Assembly (NCBI GenBank): GCA_037349105.1
Contig: JAYJMM010000124.1
Span: 1,906,001-1,970,000 of the forward strand
Origin: Limnomonas spitsbergensis
Lineage: Eukaryota; Chlorophyta; Chlorophyceae; Chlamydomonadales
Reading direction: 5' to 3'
DNA length: 64,000 nucleotides
Below are positions 10,134 to 23,000 of the stretch, in pieces. Position 1 is the first letter of the stretch. Each line of letters starts with the position of its first letter. The notes below the pieces were generated by a model. The model saw only the letters and a program-made list of their open reading frames with translations. It was not told the DNA's origin and did no database searches. The translations under genes were made by a program, and so were the position numbers.

Positions 10134-10813
10134 GCAAACTGGGAGAGGCTGCTGCAGGGCTTGAAGTGCAAACGAGTAGCGAGAGGCTATGGGATGGGGC
10201 GAGGGCGCACCATTCGGACTGACATTCCCAGGCGGTAGGCCTGGCGCCTGGACACGACAGCGGGGGCTGTTATCCGAACGCTGCCCGCCAACCTCGGGCA
10301 ACCAGCCGTGGGCTGCGCGCAGCTCTTCTGCATTGTGCGCGTGTTCTGCTTCGTATATGACGTTTCTATATTTATCCAAAGCCTAGCTTTTGTGTTTTCT
10401 GATTGTTGAGGCGTAGAATAGCCGAGCGTGTATGGACCTCATTCGAGAGCTTCTCAGATATATATGTCGGGGCCTGCCCCCTGACCCCACACAGACAGGC
10501 AGCACCCCATCCCAGCGGCATACATACCACGCCTTGTAACAAAGTAGACAAGCCTCCTTGAAATTCCGGCCTGTCAGCTAGATTTCGTATGCTGATGTGG
10601 CATGTTCCTGTTTATGGTTGGTCAATCAAGCCGTCTCCACGTGGAGCATCGCGCATTGCATCGGAGGCGCCAGCTGTGCACCTGATGCGCATCTGAGTCG
10701 CTTAACAGTGACGAGACCAAACTCTGCATCTAAATCTTTTGAAAAAATATTGAGCAATCTGCGGCGACCGCTCTATATTTCCCTGACCTGGGTTTCGGGC
10801 ACTTTCGGCCCAC
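10134..10813. promoter_or_regulatory. Divergent intergenic region between IF-3 and OPR genes
   Basis: About 680 bp between the inferred ATGs of two divergently transcribed genes for organelle gene-expression factors. It must hold both 5' leaders and probably both promoters. A TATA-like GATATATATG lies at about 10453, and AT-rich stretches occur at 10740-10780. No element is decisive. Confidence 0.5.
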
Positions 10814-11032
10814 ATGGCGGCCTTGCACGCGGCCCAGCGCCCCTTCTCCTGGCGCAACTGGCAGGGATACCTCTGCGAACCTTGCACATTGCGACTCACG
10901 CCCTCCAGCAGCAGGCAGATGCTGCGCAGCCTCCCGCAGGCCCATCCCCATCGTGCCACATGCGTCGTCATGCAGCCCGAAGCAGAAAGCAGCTGCAAAT
11001 CAACGGCAGGAGGACTGATACAACCATGCAAG
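10814..11032 (+). CDS. OPR gene exon 1: transit-like N terminus
   Basis: ATG 10814 gives [20 protein letters not shown] then [20 protein letters not shown], basic and Ser-rich with few acids. It ends at AAG with donor GTAGGT, phase 0. It is chosen as first exon because of the ATG, composition and donor. Confidence 0.7.
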
Positions 11033-14000
11033 GTAGGTAGACCATGCAAACATGCTAGGTAAGATCCCTAGTGCTACCCCCGTCTGCTAGCTGTCGCCGC
11101 CGACCACAGCCCCGTTCCTGATACGGCATGACCGCCTTTACGGCCCACTGCACCAGAGGGAGTCCAGTTACTTCTTCCGAGGGCAAGTGTAACTTCCTGC
11201 TTGCTGGCAATGAGTCCAAAGCTTTCAATTTCCCAATGTCCCCCAAACGCGTTTGCATCATAGCACCATGTACTTCGCAGTGCTTCAGCAAATTCCGGCT
11301 GTAACCTGCAAGGATCATGCTGAATTTAGCCCAGTGACCATTGATTTTTTTCCCGGCCATCAATCCACGTTCATCAGGCTGCCCCGCAGCCGCCAAAGGC
11401 CAAATTGGGACCAAACATGGACCGGCCTACCACTGGCAGGCTTGGCGGCCATGGCATATCAGGGCTGACCACAAATGAAGTCTATGGCTGGAGGCCAGAG
11501 TGTAGCTGACATGTAGCTGATTCAGGGAACAAATAAAATCTGCCTTCTGCTTAAAACTGATTTTTTTGCATAAGACCCTGCTGCTGCCGCTGCTGCTGCT
11601 GCTTGGCCGGTGGTCGTAGGCCGGTCAAGCCTTGGTCACGATCACACTTTCGCTTCCCTAACCTTAAACCTTAAAGTAGGTCAAAGCTTGGTCCCCATCA
11701 CACTTTTGCTTGCCGGGGCTTGCACATTGCAGGGGCTGGCATGGAGCAGCAGCTCAGGTTTCCTAGGGTTGGCCCACATTGGAGGAAGACGGCTGCAAAG
11801 GGAAGTGAGTGTGGCAGCAGCAGCAGAGGCAGCAGCAGGGGCATCGGCTGAGCCTGGAGGGGCAAAAGACGCGGCGGGGTTCAGCGACGTGGGGCGGCGC
11901 AGCAGCACAACCGTCTTTGACTATGAAGGTAGCAAAGGCGCCAACAGTAACAGCAGCACCAACAGCACCAACAGCAACAGCAGCAACAGCAGCAACAGCA
12001 GCAGCAGCACCAACAGCACCAACAGCACCAACAGCACCAACAGCACCGGCAGCACCAACAGCACCAACAGCACCGGCAGCACCAGGATTCATTTGAGCGT
12101 TCCTCCAGCAGTCCCGGGGCGCTCCCCCCGCTCCCCCGCCCCACCTCGCGTTCCTCCAGCAGTCCCGGGGCGCCAAGCCGGACGAGGTGAGGCGGGGTGG
12201 AGCGGTCTGGCCGCGGGTCCACGGCCGGGTCGTGGTGGCGCAGCAAGCAGGAAGGGGAGCGGGCGCGGCGCCAGTCGCAGCGAGCCTGAGGCGGCCATGG
12301 GCAGCGGCTGGCCAGAGTCTACTTATAAGGACGATACATCGCCAGCGACAGACGTTGGTCACCGTGGCATGCCCCCTTCATTGGGCCAGGGTGGGCCGGG
12401 CGCAGCGAGCGGGAGGGGGAGCGGTCTCGGCGTCAGTCGCAGCGAGCCCGGGGCGTCCACTGGCACCAGCGGGCTGGAGTCTACTTATAAGGAGGATCCA
12501 TCCCCGGTGTCAGACGTTTGTGACCGTGGCATACCCCCTACATTGGGCCGGGATTGGCCGGGTACAGCAAGCGGGCGCGGGCGCGGGCGCGGCCTCGGTG
12601 GCATGCCCCCCGCCCCACGCGCGCCGCGCGCGCCGGGGCAGCCCTCTCTGCAGGAGCGCTTGACTGCATGGACGCTCAAGGCGACGGACGTGGCGGAGCT
12701 GCAGCGGCTGTACGCCGGGAACACGTGCAATGTCAACTGCCGCAACGTCATCGCGATGCTGACTCAGCTGTCGTGGCTGTGCCCGGCGGAGCAGTTGCTG
12801 CGTGGGGACGTCGCTGAGAGGCGGCGCGTGCACGCGTTTGCGGGGGAGATGGCTGATAAGCTTCTCGCTCTGCATCGGGCGGATGATACGCGGGTGGAGT
12901 GGAGACTGCAGAGAGACGCAGCAGCGGCGGCGGCGGCAGCGGCGAGGGACGTGCGTGCCGAGGTGGCTTCGGACAGGATTGGGGTCCGGGAGAGCACGCA
13001 GGCCGCTTCTGCGCTGGCGAGGATGGGGTGAGGGTGGGGGGGGAGGGGATTGAGGGTCTGGAAGGTAAGGGTGGGGTATGGGGGAGGGGGGTGAGGGAGT
13101 GTTGGCAGGGTCTACGGGGCATGGGCGGGGTCTCAGTTTAGGGGTCAGGGGGATGAGTGGGCGGCCCCAATCTAATGAGTCGAAATCCACCCCGCCTGAA
13201 ATGTGCGCAGCTTCCCAGCTGGTGGCAGCCGAGTTAAAAATCTGATTCAGATCTGGGAGGGCGGCTTGTGCTGTTTTCCCCATGACCTCCATTCCTCAAC
13301 TCCAGCCCTTTTCTAATGAGTCAAAATCCATTCCGCCTGAAATGTGCGCAGTTTCCCAGCTGGTGGCAGCCGAGTTGAAGAGCTCCTGATGATCTGGACG
13401 GGCGGCTTGCGTTGTTTTCCCCATGACCTCTATTTCTCACCTCCAGGCCTGATCAAATCCACCCCTGTCTGTAATGTACGCAGCTTCCCAACTGGCGGCA
13501 GCCGACTTCAAAATCTGATTCAGATCTGGAAACGTGGCTTGCGTTGTTTTCCCCCTGACCTCCATACCTCACCTCCAGCCCTGATCTAATGAGTCCAAAT
13601 TCATACCTCACACCCAGCCCAAATCTAGTAAGTCGAAATTCACCCCCGCCTAATTGTACGCAGCTTCCCAGCAGGTGGCAGCCGAGTTGAACTCCTGCTT
13701 TAGATCTGGAAAAGCTTGCGCTGTCTTCCCCCTGACCTTCATACCTCACCTCCAGCCCTTACCTAATAAGTTCAAGTCCATTCCCCCTGAAATGTGCGCA
13801 GGTTCCCAGCTGGTGGCAGCCGAGTTGAAGACCTCCTGAAGATCCTGAAGGACGGCGTGCGCTGTTTTCCCCCTGACCTCCATTCCCCACCTCCTGCCCT
13901 AATTTAATCCACCCCTGCCTGCATTGTACGCAGCTTCCTAGGGGGTGGCGGCCGAGTTGAAGAGCTCCTGAAGATCCTGAAGGACGGCTTGCCCGGCTTC

Positions 14001-17000
14001 CGCTTGTCGTCGCAATTCGCCGAGGCGACGTGGGCCATGGCCAAGTGGGTGATTACGGCTCAATCTGTGCAGTTGTTGCAGCTCAGTTGATGTTGTGTTG
14101 CTGGTGTTGACCACTTTTCAGAGTCAGCCTGAGCAATGGCCAAGTGGGTGATTGCGTTCAATTTGTGTCGTTGTTGCTGCTCAGTTGTGTCGTTGTTGCT
14201 GCTCAGTTGTGTCGTTGTTGCTGCTCAGTTGTGTCATTGTTGCTGCTCAGTTGTGTCGTTGTTGCTGCTCAGTTGTGTCGTTGTTGCTGCTCAGTTGTGT
14301 CGTTGTTGCTGCTCAGTTGTGTCATTGTTGCTGCTCAGTTGTGTCGTTGTTGCTGCTCAGTTGTGTCGTTGTTGCTGCCCAGTTGTGTCGTTGTTGCTGC
14401 TCAGTTGTGTCGTTGTTGCTGCCCAGTTGTGTCGTTGTTGCTGCCCAGTTGTGTCGTTGTTGCTGCCCAGTTGTGTCGTTGCTTTCCTGTTGTTGCTGTT
14501 GTTGCGGTTACCCAATTGGCCTTGTCAGCATGGGTCATGACCCAGTGAACTGTTGTTGCTGTTGTTGTTGCTGCCGCTGCTACTGCTGCTGCTGTTTCTG
14601 TTTCTGCCCCCCTGCCTCAACCTGCACTTAATTCCCTGTCGCTGCTACTGCTTCCGCTGCTGCTGCCACTGATGTTGCTGTTGTTGCTGTTGCTGCTGTT
14701 GCTGTTTCTACCCCCCACTGCCTCAACCTGCACTTTGTTCCGCGCCGCTACTGCTGCTACTGCTGCTGCTTCTGGTGTGATTGCTACTGTCGTTGCTGCC
14801 ACCGCCTTCGCCGCTGCTGCTGCTGCTGCTGCTGCTGTTTTTACCCCCTGTGCCTCAACCTGCACTTTAATCTCTGCCGCTACTGCTGCTGCTGCTGGTG
14901 TTATGGCTACTGTCATTGCTGCTGCTATTGCTGCCACTGCTGCTGCCACTGGTGTTATCGCTACTGTCTCATTGCTGCTGCTGCTGCTGCTGCTGTTTCT
15001 GTTTCCCTGGCTGGCCCTGCATTTTGTCCCCCGCTCGTTATCCACCAGGTTAAAGCACGATCCCGGCCAGCGCTGGATCGCAGAAATGCTGGACCTGTCT
15101 AGGTGGGTTCAGGGTCAAGGATTCAGGGTTAAGGGTTTGGGAGGGCAGGATCGCAGAAATGCTGGACCTGTCTAGGTGGGTTCAGGGTCAAGGACTCAGG
15201 GGTTAAGGGTTTAGGAGGGCAGGATCGCGGAAATGCTGGACCTGTCTAGGTGGGTTCACGGTCAAGGATTCAGGGGTTAAGGGTTTAGGAGGGCAGGATT
15301 GCAGAAATGCTGGACCTGTCTAGGTGGGCTCAGGGTCAAGGATTCCAAATTGTACTCTTGGTGCGGGTTATGGTTAGAGGGACTTTTTTTGGTAACCCCA
15401 CGAATTAAATTAAATTAGGGTCCCTGTCGGTTAGGGTCCCTGTCGGTTAGGGTCTCTGTCGGCTAGGGTCCCTGTCGGTTAGGGTCCCTGTCGGTAGAAG
15501 CGGCCCGCCAAAGGACACGTCATCAACCTGGCTCTCGCAACAGAATCAAGAATGGGAGACAGCAATAACAACAGCAACGCGAGATTTTTTAACTTTGCAA
15601 AGGACATGTCTTGAATACGGCCCCTGCAACATTAGCAACAATGGGAGACAGCTGTAACAACACCAGCGCAACCTCTTCCAACCTTACGAAGTGCCTTTCT
15701 TGATCTCAATGGTGCAACATTATCAAGCAAGGGAGACAGGCAGCTGTAACAGCAACACCCGCACCTCCTCCACACCTCCTCCACACATCCACAGGTACCA
15801 TGTGCACGTGTTTAACTTGGCGGAGCTTGCCAATGTGGTATGGGCCCTCGCCAAGTGGGGGTACCGACCCGGACCCCTGTGGTTGTCGCTTTTCTGCCGG
15901 CGGTGCACGTGAGTTGCAGCTGTGGGCTGCATGGAACGCATGGGCTGCATGGGCAGAGAGAGCGCATGGGCTGTATGGGCAGAGAGAGCACATGGGCTGT
16001 ATGGGCTGCATGGGTGCAAGAAGCGTATGGGCTGCACAGGCGCATGGGCTGCATGGGGCGGGTATGGACCCAGCCCCCTGTGGTTGTCGCTTTTCTGCAT
16101 GTGATGCACGTGAGCTGCAGCCTTGGGCAGTTGGGCTGCATGGGTTGCATGGGCAGAGAGAGCGCATGGGCTGTATGGGCAGAGAGAGCGCATGGGCTGT
16201 ATGGGCAGAGAGAGCGCATGGGCTGCATGGGCAGAGAGAGCGCATGGGCTGTATGGGCAGAGAGAGCACATGGGCTGCATGGTAGCAAGAAGCGTTTGGG
16301 CTGCACAGGCGCAGGGGCTGCATGGGACGGGTATCGACCCGGACCCCCATGGTTGCCGCTTTTCTGCCTGTGATGCACGTGAGTTGAAGCCTTAGGCAGT
16401 TGGGCTGCATGGGTTGCATGGGCTGCATGGGTTGCATGGGTTGCATGGGCTGTATGGGTTGCATGGGCTGCATGGGTTGCATGGGTCAAGCTTAAACCCT
16501 CGAGTCTAGACCCTGAACCCGTAACCTACGTGCCAGGCATGTTCTCAACGAGCTGGAGGAGGAGCCTCCGGGATGGACTGCGGCAGACGTCAAGGCATTA
16601 GCCCCTCCTGGCGCCGGCCCCATCGCAGCGGTCTCGTCCGATCGGGACCACCCTCCCACCGCTTCTTCCGCCGCTGGTGGCCCACTGGCCGGTCGGCAGC
16701 GCATCGGGGGTAAGCGGTCGGCCGTCTGGAGTGGATCTGTCACGCTCGAGGATGTGGGCATTGTCGGGTCGCTGACGAGTCTCACTTGGGGGCTTGCCAT
16801 GCTGCAGGTCAAGGTGGGACGAGGCGGTACTTGTTGGGGATGCAGTTTGTGATATGTAGGACATTTATTCATTTAGGCGGTGCGTATTGGGGATGCAGTA
16901 CTGTACGTGTTAGGTAGGCGGTACACGTGTGTTCATTAGGAGGCAGTACATCAGAGATGTTCATGTTTGAAAGGCGGCGTGTGCTAGGCGGGCAGCAAAC

Positions 17001-20000
17001 CGTTTGTGTGATGCGTTCATTGAGGGTGATATCTGCGGAATACGGTATTTAAGATTTTGCGGAAACATCTGTTTGGGGCCTTCAGGAAGCGGTAGCGGTA
17101 AATCGTTTCTAGGGCGGCCTGAAGGTGAAAAATCCTGCATGGATAAGATTCCGCTTTCCTTTTATCCCCCCCCTTCTTCCGTTTTAAGAAAAGAAAAGCT
17201 GAATCTTATCCTTGCAAATCTTGTACGGTGCACCTGCGATATTCAAATTGCCATGCTGAAGATTTGGTGTGCGAGGAAGGAGGGGAGGGGGAGGCGGGGG
17301 CAGTTTGTGTTACGTGGTCCATATCAGGGAGGTAGTGCAGGATCGGTGGTCGAGCGCCCATGCTGCAATTCAAGGTTGTGTGTGCGTGGGCGCAGGAGGC
17401 CTGTTACCGGTATGCATATTTGAAGTCGTTGGTTGGATTTTCTCCGCCAGAGCCCCAAACTTGAAACAGAAATCCGCATGTGCAATAAGATGCCCTGTGA
17501 CGTCCCCCCCCCCACACACGCACACCTTCCGTTCACCCCATTTCAAGCAGTGAGTTCCCCTGCACCCCCTCCCATACCCCTCTCCTCCCCCATTCACACG
17601 CAGCAGTTGTCTGACATTTCCTCTGTCCTTAAGCCCCTCCCCCCCAACCCTCTCTCTTCCCCCCCTTCACATGTAGCTGTCCTCTGATATATCTCCCGTC
17701 CCTTTGCCACTCCTCCCCTACCCTCTCACTCACAGTTACCGCCTGACCTTACCAAGTCCATCATGATTGAGGCGCAGGTGCGGCAGCTGGCCCACGGTGA
17801 TTTAGATAAGGATACGAAATAGCAAATAGGAATGAGAAAAGGTAGATGGGCAAGGTCACGGGGCAACTAAATGAGTCAAACATTAGGGGCAAGGGGCGTT
17901 TGTCACATTCTTGGGATTGGACCTACGAGACTTGTAGCTCCTGTTAAGGGGTGGGATATGCAGGTGGTGTGCGGTTTGTATAAATTAGGGCTCAGGTATA
18001 AAGTAGGGTTTAGGTATGAACTAGGGTTTGTGTATAAATTAGGGTTTGTGTATGAATTGTGGTTTGGGTTTAAACTAGGGTTAGTGTATGGACTCGGGTT
18101 CAGGTATGAACTAGGGTTCAGGTATGAACTAGGGTTTAGGTATGAACTAGGGTTTGTGTATAAATTAGGGTTTGTGTATGAATTGTGGTTTGGGTTTAAA
18201 CTAGGGTTAGTGTATGGACTCGGGTTCAGGTATGAACTAGGGTTCAGGTATGAACTAGGGTTCAGGAATGAACTAGGGTTCAGGTATGAACTAGGGGTCG
18301 TGTACAAACCAGGGTTCAGACATGTAGATTAGGCAACTAGGAGTGCCTAGACTAGGGTGTGAGGTTAAGGTCATGAAACCTAAAACCTGAAACCTGAAAC
18401 CTGAAGCCCGCCTCCCCCACCTCCAGGTCCAATTCCCCAACATGAGCGCGCAGGCGTTTGCAAATGTGGCATGGGCGCTCTGCCGCATGGACGTGAAACC
18501 TCCTCAGAGCTGGGTGCAGGATTTCCTTAAGCACTGCTTCGACGCGCTGCACACAATCAAAGTCGTGAGTTCATGCGATGAAGGATTGTTGTCTTGAGGG
18601 TTCATTCGGGGTTTTGGCGGTGGTGTGGAGGGGGAGGGGACATTGCTGGGTGCAGGGTTTTCTCAAGCACTTTTTTTTTGTGTATAGAGATATTCAGGAT
18701 TTCACCCCTGTCACTTTCATTTAACATGCTGCGCACACCGGTAATCAAGGTTGTGATTTCATGACCCTTCACACTGTTGTCTGGAAGGGCTTCGAGTCTG
18801 TTTTCGTAAGGGTGCATTTGGGGCTCAGGCAGAAGGGGGGGCATTACTGGTTGCAAGACTACCTCAGGCACTGCTTGATGTGTTGCACACAATCAAAGTC
18901 GTGAGTTTTTGCGATGAAGGATTGTTGTCTTGAGGGTGTCATTGGGGTTTTGGCGGGGTTGGCGGGGGCACTGCTTTGTGCAGTATTTCCTCAAGCACTG
19001 CTTTCGTGCATTGCGAAGAATCAAAGTCGATTGTTGAAGAGTTCTGAGACTGATGTCTTGAGGGTGTCATTGGGGTTTAAGAGAAGAGGGTTTGCTGGGT
19101 GCAGACTAGGGGGGGGAAAAGGAAGGAAGCTACGCCCCATGGGGTGCGTGAGAGTTAAGTAAACAGTGCAGCCCGGGCTGAGGCAACATCCGTGCCGTGA
19201 CCGTTGGAGGAATCCAGTGAGGGGACATGCTGGTTGCATGACAAGCAACCCTGGGGGAAAAAATCCGGACAAAGCCATGGGCAGGTCAAGAACTCCAAGA
19301 GGGTTTGGGTGTGACAAGGGTTTTCGCTTTAAAAAAACTGTCGAAATAAATTCAAAAAGAAATCAGAAGCTGAGCCCCAGGGTTCAGAGATCCGTCCTCG
19401 GTGTGTCAGGGTTGAGATCTTGGAGAGATCTTAGGGAGATCTTAGAGAGATGTTGGAGAGATCTTGGGGCTCGGGTTTCTGTAGGTGTTGAGTGTGCACT
19501 CTCATACGACATCATGCCGCATCTCTCTCCTTGCCATCATATGGGCATGCCCTTCCTCTTTCCAATAAATGTTTCCTCGCCATCTTCGACATGAATTGTG
19601 GTTCAGGGGGGTTACCGCTGCAGGGCTTAGCCTTTAACCTGAAACCCAGACTAATATTTTCCGTGCACAGGAAGTTTCCTTCTCTGAACAACATTAAGGG
19701 TTAAAGAGTTGAGAGACCTGTAGGGCTTAGCCCTTAACCTTTTAACCAAAAAATGATTTCAACCTCTGGCTGCTAAAAAAACTCACTGTGGCGATCCTGC
19801 TTTCGCTAAACCCTCTTCACCCAGACCCTGTAAACCCTCTCCTCCGATACCCTGTAAACCCCCCTTTTCGTACGGCGCGGCAATCGCCCAGCTCACAACG
19901 TTCGAAATCAACCATCCAGTGGGCAGTGATCGTACCACAAAGGATGTAGATTGAACAAAGGGATCTAGATCGTAACACTAAGGATCTAGATCGTACCACA

Positions 20001-23000
20001 AAGGATCTAGATCTTACAAAAGGATGTAGATCAGTGTTGCGCCCATGACAGACCTTTCGTAGGCTGAAGTACGTAGCTGTACTTGCACGATTTCTGAATT
20101 GCGGCGCAAATGCACAACACTGACCTAGATGTGTGCGAGTGACCCGTGCGGGTAAATATCACCGTTCATGTACGTCAGGGACACACGATAGTAGGATACG
20201 GGCCGTATTGGCCAAAACATTTCGTATAGTATTGTATGGATACAGTCTAGGACGGTGCACCGACTGGAAATCCACACGTTCGTCCCGTATTGGCCAAATC
20301 CCGTATCGTACCGTTTCATGTTGCCGTATTCCGTATCCTGGTGTCCCTGGTGCACGCTACACCCTTCCCCCTTCAAATCCACCCGTCCGTCCTGGAGGGT
20401 GGCCTAAAAGCACACCAGCGGAAATTGAATTTGGTACCACGCGCCCCCTACGTGGTGCTCACCTTAGGCAAGCAGTGGGGGGAAATACTGTTTATCTCGA
20501 CTCAGCTACATGTCAGCTACACTCAGGCCGCTGGCCGGAGGCCATTAAAAACCATTTGTGGCTAGCCTCCGCTGCTCTGGCCACAAGGCATTGGCCGGTC
20601 CAGGTTTGGGCCTAATCGGGCCTTTGACCGCCGCGTAGCGACCTGCCAAAATGTGTTATTTAGCCAGGAAAATAAACACTGGTTGGGTTGAGGGTTCAGC
20701 GATAAGGGCTAAGGGTAAGAAAAATAAGCACTGGTGGGGAGGACACTTTTGTCCGGCACGACCGTCAGGAGTCGATCGCTAGATTCAGCCTTGATCCACA
20801 AAATGCTTTCCCTGCACGCAGGGCACGTCCTTCTCGAACATCATTTTTAAGCCCTAAACCCTAAAAATAAAAAAGCAACTTTCCCCGCAAGCAGGGCATG
20901 TCCTTTTCGAACATCATTTGGGCGCTGGCCAACTGGCGCGCAGAGCCAGGGCCTGTCTGGCTGACGCACTTCTCGCGCTGCGCCGGTCCGCTGCTGCCCA
21001 GCTTGAACACCGACGAGATCTCCGAGCTGCTGCTGGGGCTGGCCGACTTGCAGCACAAGCCCCAGGGAGTGAGTGGGGAGTTTAGGGTTGAAGGCTTAGG
21101 GTTTAGGTTAAAGGTTTAGGGTTAAAGATTAGGGTTAAAGGTTGCAGCACAAGCCCCAGGTAGTGAGTGTGGAGTTTCAAGCGGTTAAATGGGTATGTGT
21201 TGCAGAAGAGGGTGTGCAGGGAGATCCCATTCCCCCTCCCACCCACCCACCCATTCCCCCTCCCACCCATTCCCCCTCCCAGACTCCCCCCCTCCCCCTC
21301 CCACTCATTCCCACCCCCCCCCCTCCCACCCTCCCAGGCTCCCACCCATTCCCCCTCCCCCCCCTCCCACCGGTTCCCCTCCCACCCATCCCCCCCCCCT
21401 CCCACCCAATCCCCCTCCCACCCGTTCCCCTTCCATCCATTCCCCCTCCCCCCCTCCCACCCATCCCCCCCCCCTGCCACCCATTCCCCCTCCACCCCCA
21501 TTCGCCCTCTCAGCCTTGGGTGAGCCTGAGCCTGGAGATTTTCCACAAGCAGCACAGCGAGGCCAGCCCCAAGGCAACAGTCACGCTACTGTGGGCCATC
21601 AGCAGGCTCCTTCAAATCAAGGCAGTCGGGCCCGGAGGCGGTGGCGGGAGCGGGAGCGCGAGGGTGGCCGCGAGCTGGGAAGGCGGGGAGGGAGCGGGGG
21701 CAGGAAGGAAAGGCACTCGCGTCTCGTACTCTGGGCCGGGACCGGCCTGGGTTAACTTCTACCGTCCGCTACTTCAGGTGGGAGAGGAGTGGGGTTCATT
21801 TGTACCGCACGCTATTTCGGGGAGGAGCAGAGCGGGGGAGAAGGGTGTTATTTAGGGTTTAGGGTTTAGGGTCACTCAACTTGAGGTTTCCTTAACCCCG
21901 TTACTGTCTGCCGCTGCCAGTGGGAGCCGAGCGGGAAAGGAGGGGAGTTGTTTGAAGGAGTCGTCGAGGGGAGTCGTACAGGTTTAGTCACCTAACTTCC
22001 TTAACTGTCAACTGCTCAGGGTTTCTTCTACCCCAAACCGCTCGATGATGCAGGAGGGAGTGGAGCAGCAATCGCAGACACTGTAATTTTTTTCTCCACA
22101 TTTCACAAGTGTGATCAGGGGGTGTGATGCGCAAACTTTGTTTAGGACCTAGACGAGCCGCTGGCCCCCCGCCTGTTACCTAGCTCAAAGGTGCCCTAGC
22201 TTATAGAGTCCCTCGGCTGCATGCCAAGATGCAGCCGAATCTTAACCGAAGTGTGCTGTGAAGATATTGTTAGGATTTTTCCTAGACAAGCCGCTGTGAC
22301 CCAGTCTGGCACCTCGCTTTGAGGCGCCGCAGCCAGTGGCCCTGATGGTGATACAGCTCTGAACCGCTGGAGTGTGGCTGAAGTGTGGCTTAATTAAACC
22401 AGCTGGTGGATCTGATTTCGGCGCAACCCGGACGTAGCTGAACTGCTTAAGTGTGGCTGAGTTGTGGCTGAGTTGTAGCTGAATTGCCCAAACGTCGAAA
22501 CTGTGCAGGACCTGGTCGACCCGCTGGTCCCAAGCCTGGCATCGCTCAAAGCGCCACAGCTGGTGGATCTGATCGTGGCGCTGGCAGACCTAGGCCACCA
22601 CCCGGGTGACCACTGGCTCGACGCCTATGAGGAATGCTGCAACCGCACCATCATGAAACTGACGGCATACCAGGCAGGTTTAGGGTCGGGTTTGGGATTA
22701 TTATTATATCTAAACCCTGAACCCTAAAGTGAGAGCATACCAGGCAGGTTTGGGGTGCAGGGTTTAGGGATAGAAGGGATCAGATTTAGGGTTCAGGGTT
22801 ATGGGGAGACCGAGGGGAAATCGTCCGAGTTTTGGGGAGGATTGCGGGTGTCTGCGAGCAGTGTGCTGCAACCGTGCTATCGTGCAGCGTTTGGCTTACC
22901 AGGAGAGGGTTTGGGCTAACATGGTTTGGGGGTAGGTGTGAGGTCGGGGAAGCTGTGAGGAACTTAGATGGGGGAAATACTCTGATCAGCCTACCGCAGG

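Larger units (their letters stand above)
19118..20894. other. OPR intron 8, distal part
   Basis: Contains a dispersed GAAGCTACGCCC copy (19118-19215), AGATCTTGGAGAG repeats (19420-19470), tandem AAGGATCTAGATCGTACCAC units (about 19926-20034), a palindromic element (20168-20352), a family C element (20500-20640) and an acceptor echo of exon 9 (20806-20846). Confidence 0.6.

Noticed and set aside
10283..10379. Additional upstream IF-3 exon (EAEHAHNAEELRAAHG)
   Set aside because: Open and protein-like, with a phase-2 GT available, but it has no ATG and no clear acceptor. Left as an alternative 5' end, not a feature.
14136..14631. Cys/Val-rich plus-strand frames ([12 protein letters not shown])
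   Set aside because: Product of a 22-bp minisatellite and GCT runs in an OPR intron.
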